From an uncultured Saprospiraceae bacterium (GTDB lineage: Bacteria > Bacteroidota > Bacteroidia > Chitinophagales > Saprospiraceae): a stretch of DNA of 6,060 bases. How positions within the stretch are numbered: position 1 is the stretch's first letter; every line of letters starts with the position of its first letter. Below the pieces are notes generated by a model that was not told where the DNA came from, ran no database searches, and was given only the letters and a program-made list of their open reading frames with translations. The stretch lies in the NCBI GenBank assembly GCA_937864255.1, contig CALMIT010000273.1, positions 1 to 6,060 on the forward strand, given 5' to 3'. Made by a program: the position numbers and the translations under genes. Shown here in pieces: positions 5,457-6,060 of this stretch.

Positions 5457-6060
5457 ATGCAAACAGGCAGAATCATCGGCAAATACGAAGGAACGGAGCG
5501 CGGGCCGCTGCTCGTCTGTTTCGGCGGTATGCACGGTAATGAAACTGCCGGCGTGCAGGCGCTTGAACTGATTTTTAAAATGCTGGAAATGGAGCCGAAA
5601 GTGAATCCGGGCTTTGTTTTCAAAGGCAAAATGATAGGTCTGCTCGGCAATAAAAAAGCGCTCGAAAGAAATATGCGCTTCATTGAAAAAGACCTGAACC
5701 GGCAGTGGGAAGCGCCGCATATTAAGTCCGTTTTGGACACACGCCACGAAGATCTTCCGCCGGAAGACCGCGAACTGAAAGAAATCCTCGAAATCGTACA
5801 CGACGAAATCGAAGCCTATCAGCCCGAAAAAATGATAGTGCTGGACTTGCACACCACCTCCGCTTTCGGCGGGATTTTCGCCATCGTCAACGATGACCCG
5901 GAGAGCCTGCAAATTGGCGCACAACTGCACGCGCCCGTCGTGAAAGGGATGCTGCGGGGCATCAAAGGCACCACTTTGCACTATTTTGTGGATGCAAATT
6001 TTCCGGTGCGCACGGTGGCCGTGTCCTTTGAAGCGGGGCAGCACGACGAGCCGCTCTCGG
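5457..6060 (+). CDS. Succinylglutamate desuccinylase/aspartoacylase-family zinc hydrolase (M14-like), 3' truncated by window
   Basis: Members of this family (AstE/AspA) cleave the amide of N-acyl amino acids with one zinc ion; the true substrate here is unknown. The frame is open for 201 codons to the window edge, against a usual length of about 300-340. G-G-M-H-G-N-E (23-29) supplies zinc ligands H26 and E29. R-F-I-E-K-D-L-N-R (74-82) matches the carboxylate-binding R...D-L-N-R block; its R-to-R spacing of 8 equals that of human aspartoacylase R63/R71. D-L-H-T-T-S (130-135) gives the third ligand H132. F-E-A-G-Q-H (191-196) places the catalytic glutamate at E192, 60 residues after H132 (62 in aspartoacylase). 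All key residues visible so far are present, so the enzyme should be active. It probably shares a transcript with the DUF1015 gene 39 bases upstream. Confidence 0.88.
   Translation, partial: MQTGRIIGKYEGTERGPLLVCFGGMHGNETAGVQALELIFKMLEMEPKVNPGFVFKGKMIGLLGNKKALERNMRFIEKDLNRQWEAPHIKSVLDTRHEDLPPEDRELKEILEIVHDEIEAYQPEKMIVLDLHTTSAFGGIFAIVNDDPESLQIGAQLHAPVVKGMLRGIKGTTLHYFVDANFPVRTVAVSFEAGQHDEPLS

Noticed and set aside
4860..6044. 394-codon open frame on the minus strand opposite the DUF1015 and hydrolase genes
   Set aside because: It is a shadow: both plus-strand genes carry complete family motifs throughout, while the antisense translation is His/Phe/Arg-rich with no recognisable domain.

Overview
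The window looks like chromosomal DNA from a member of the Bacteroidota. The evidence is a PorZ-like component of the type IX secretion system (a system confined to that phylum), exact matches to the Bacteroidota -7 promoter element TAnnTTTG upstream of two genes, starts preceded by A-rich stretches rather than Shine-Dalgarno sequences, and moderate GC content. A Saprospirales/Chitinophagales-type marine or sludge bacterium would fit, but the sequence does not fix the rank below phylum. The first ~80 bases are a run of homopolymers that look like a low-quality contig edge.

Left half, all on the minus strand. Reading in the direction of transcription from about 3.5 kb down to 1: (a) a 342-residue cytoplasmic-looking protein made of tandem 11-residue amphipathic helical repeats followed by an acidic tail with an EF-hand-like loop; (b) a 151-residue lipoprotein with a possible NTF2-like fold; (c) nadD, the nicotinate-nucleotide adenylyltransferase of NAD synthesis, 3 bases after the lipoprotein; (d) after a 153-base gap with its own promoter-like motif, the N-terminal half of a PorZ-like secretion protein, which runs into the bad sequence and is truncated.

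Middle. A 325-base divergent intergenic region (3438-3762) separates the minus-strand genes from the plus-strand genes. It holds candidate promoters in both directions and two inverted repeats.

Right half, all on the plus strand: a Fur-family metalloregulator, a DUF1015 protein with an I-A-D-G-H-H-R motif, and 39 bases further on the first 201 codons of an M14-type zinc hydrolase of the succinylglutamate desuccinylase/aspartoacylase family, which runs off the window.

Most genes are housekeeping or conserved phylum genes and do not form an obvious single pathway. The least understood items are the hendecad-repeat protein with its calcium-loop-like tail and the DUF1015-hydrolase pair. I see no mobile element, CRISPR array, tRNA or rRNA.
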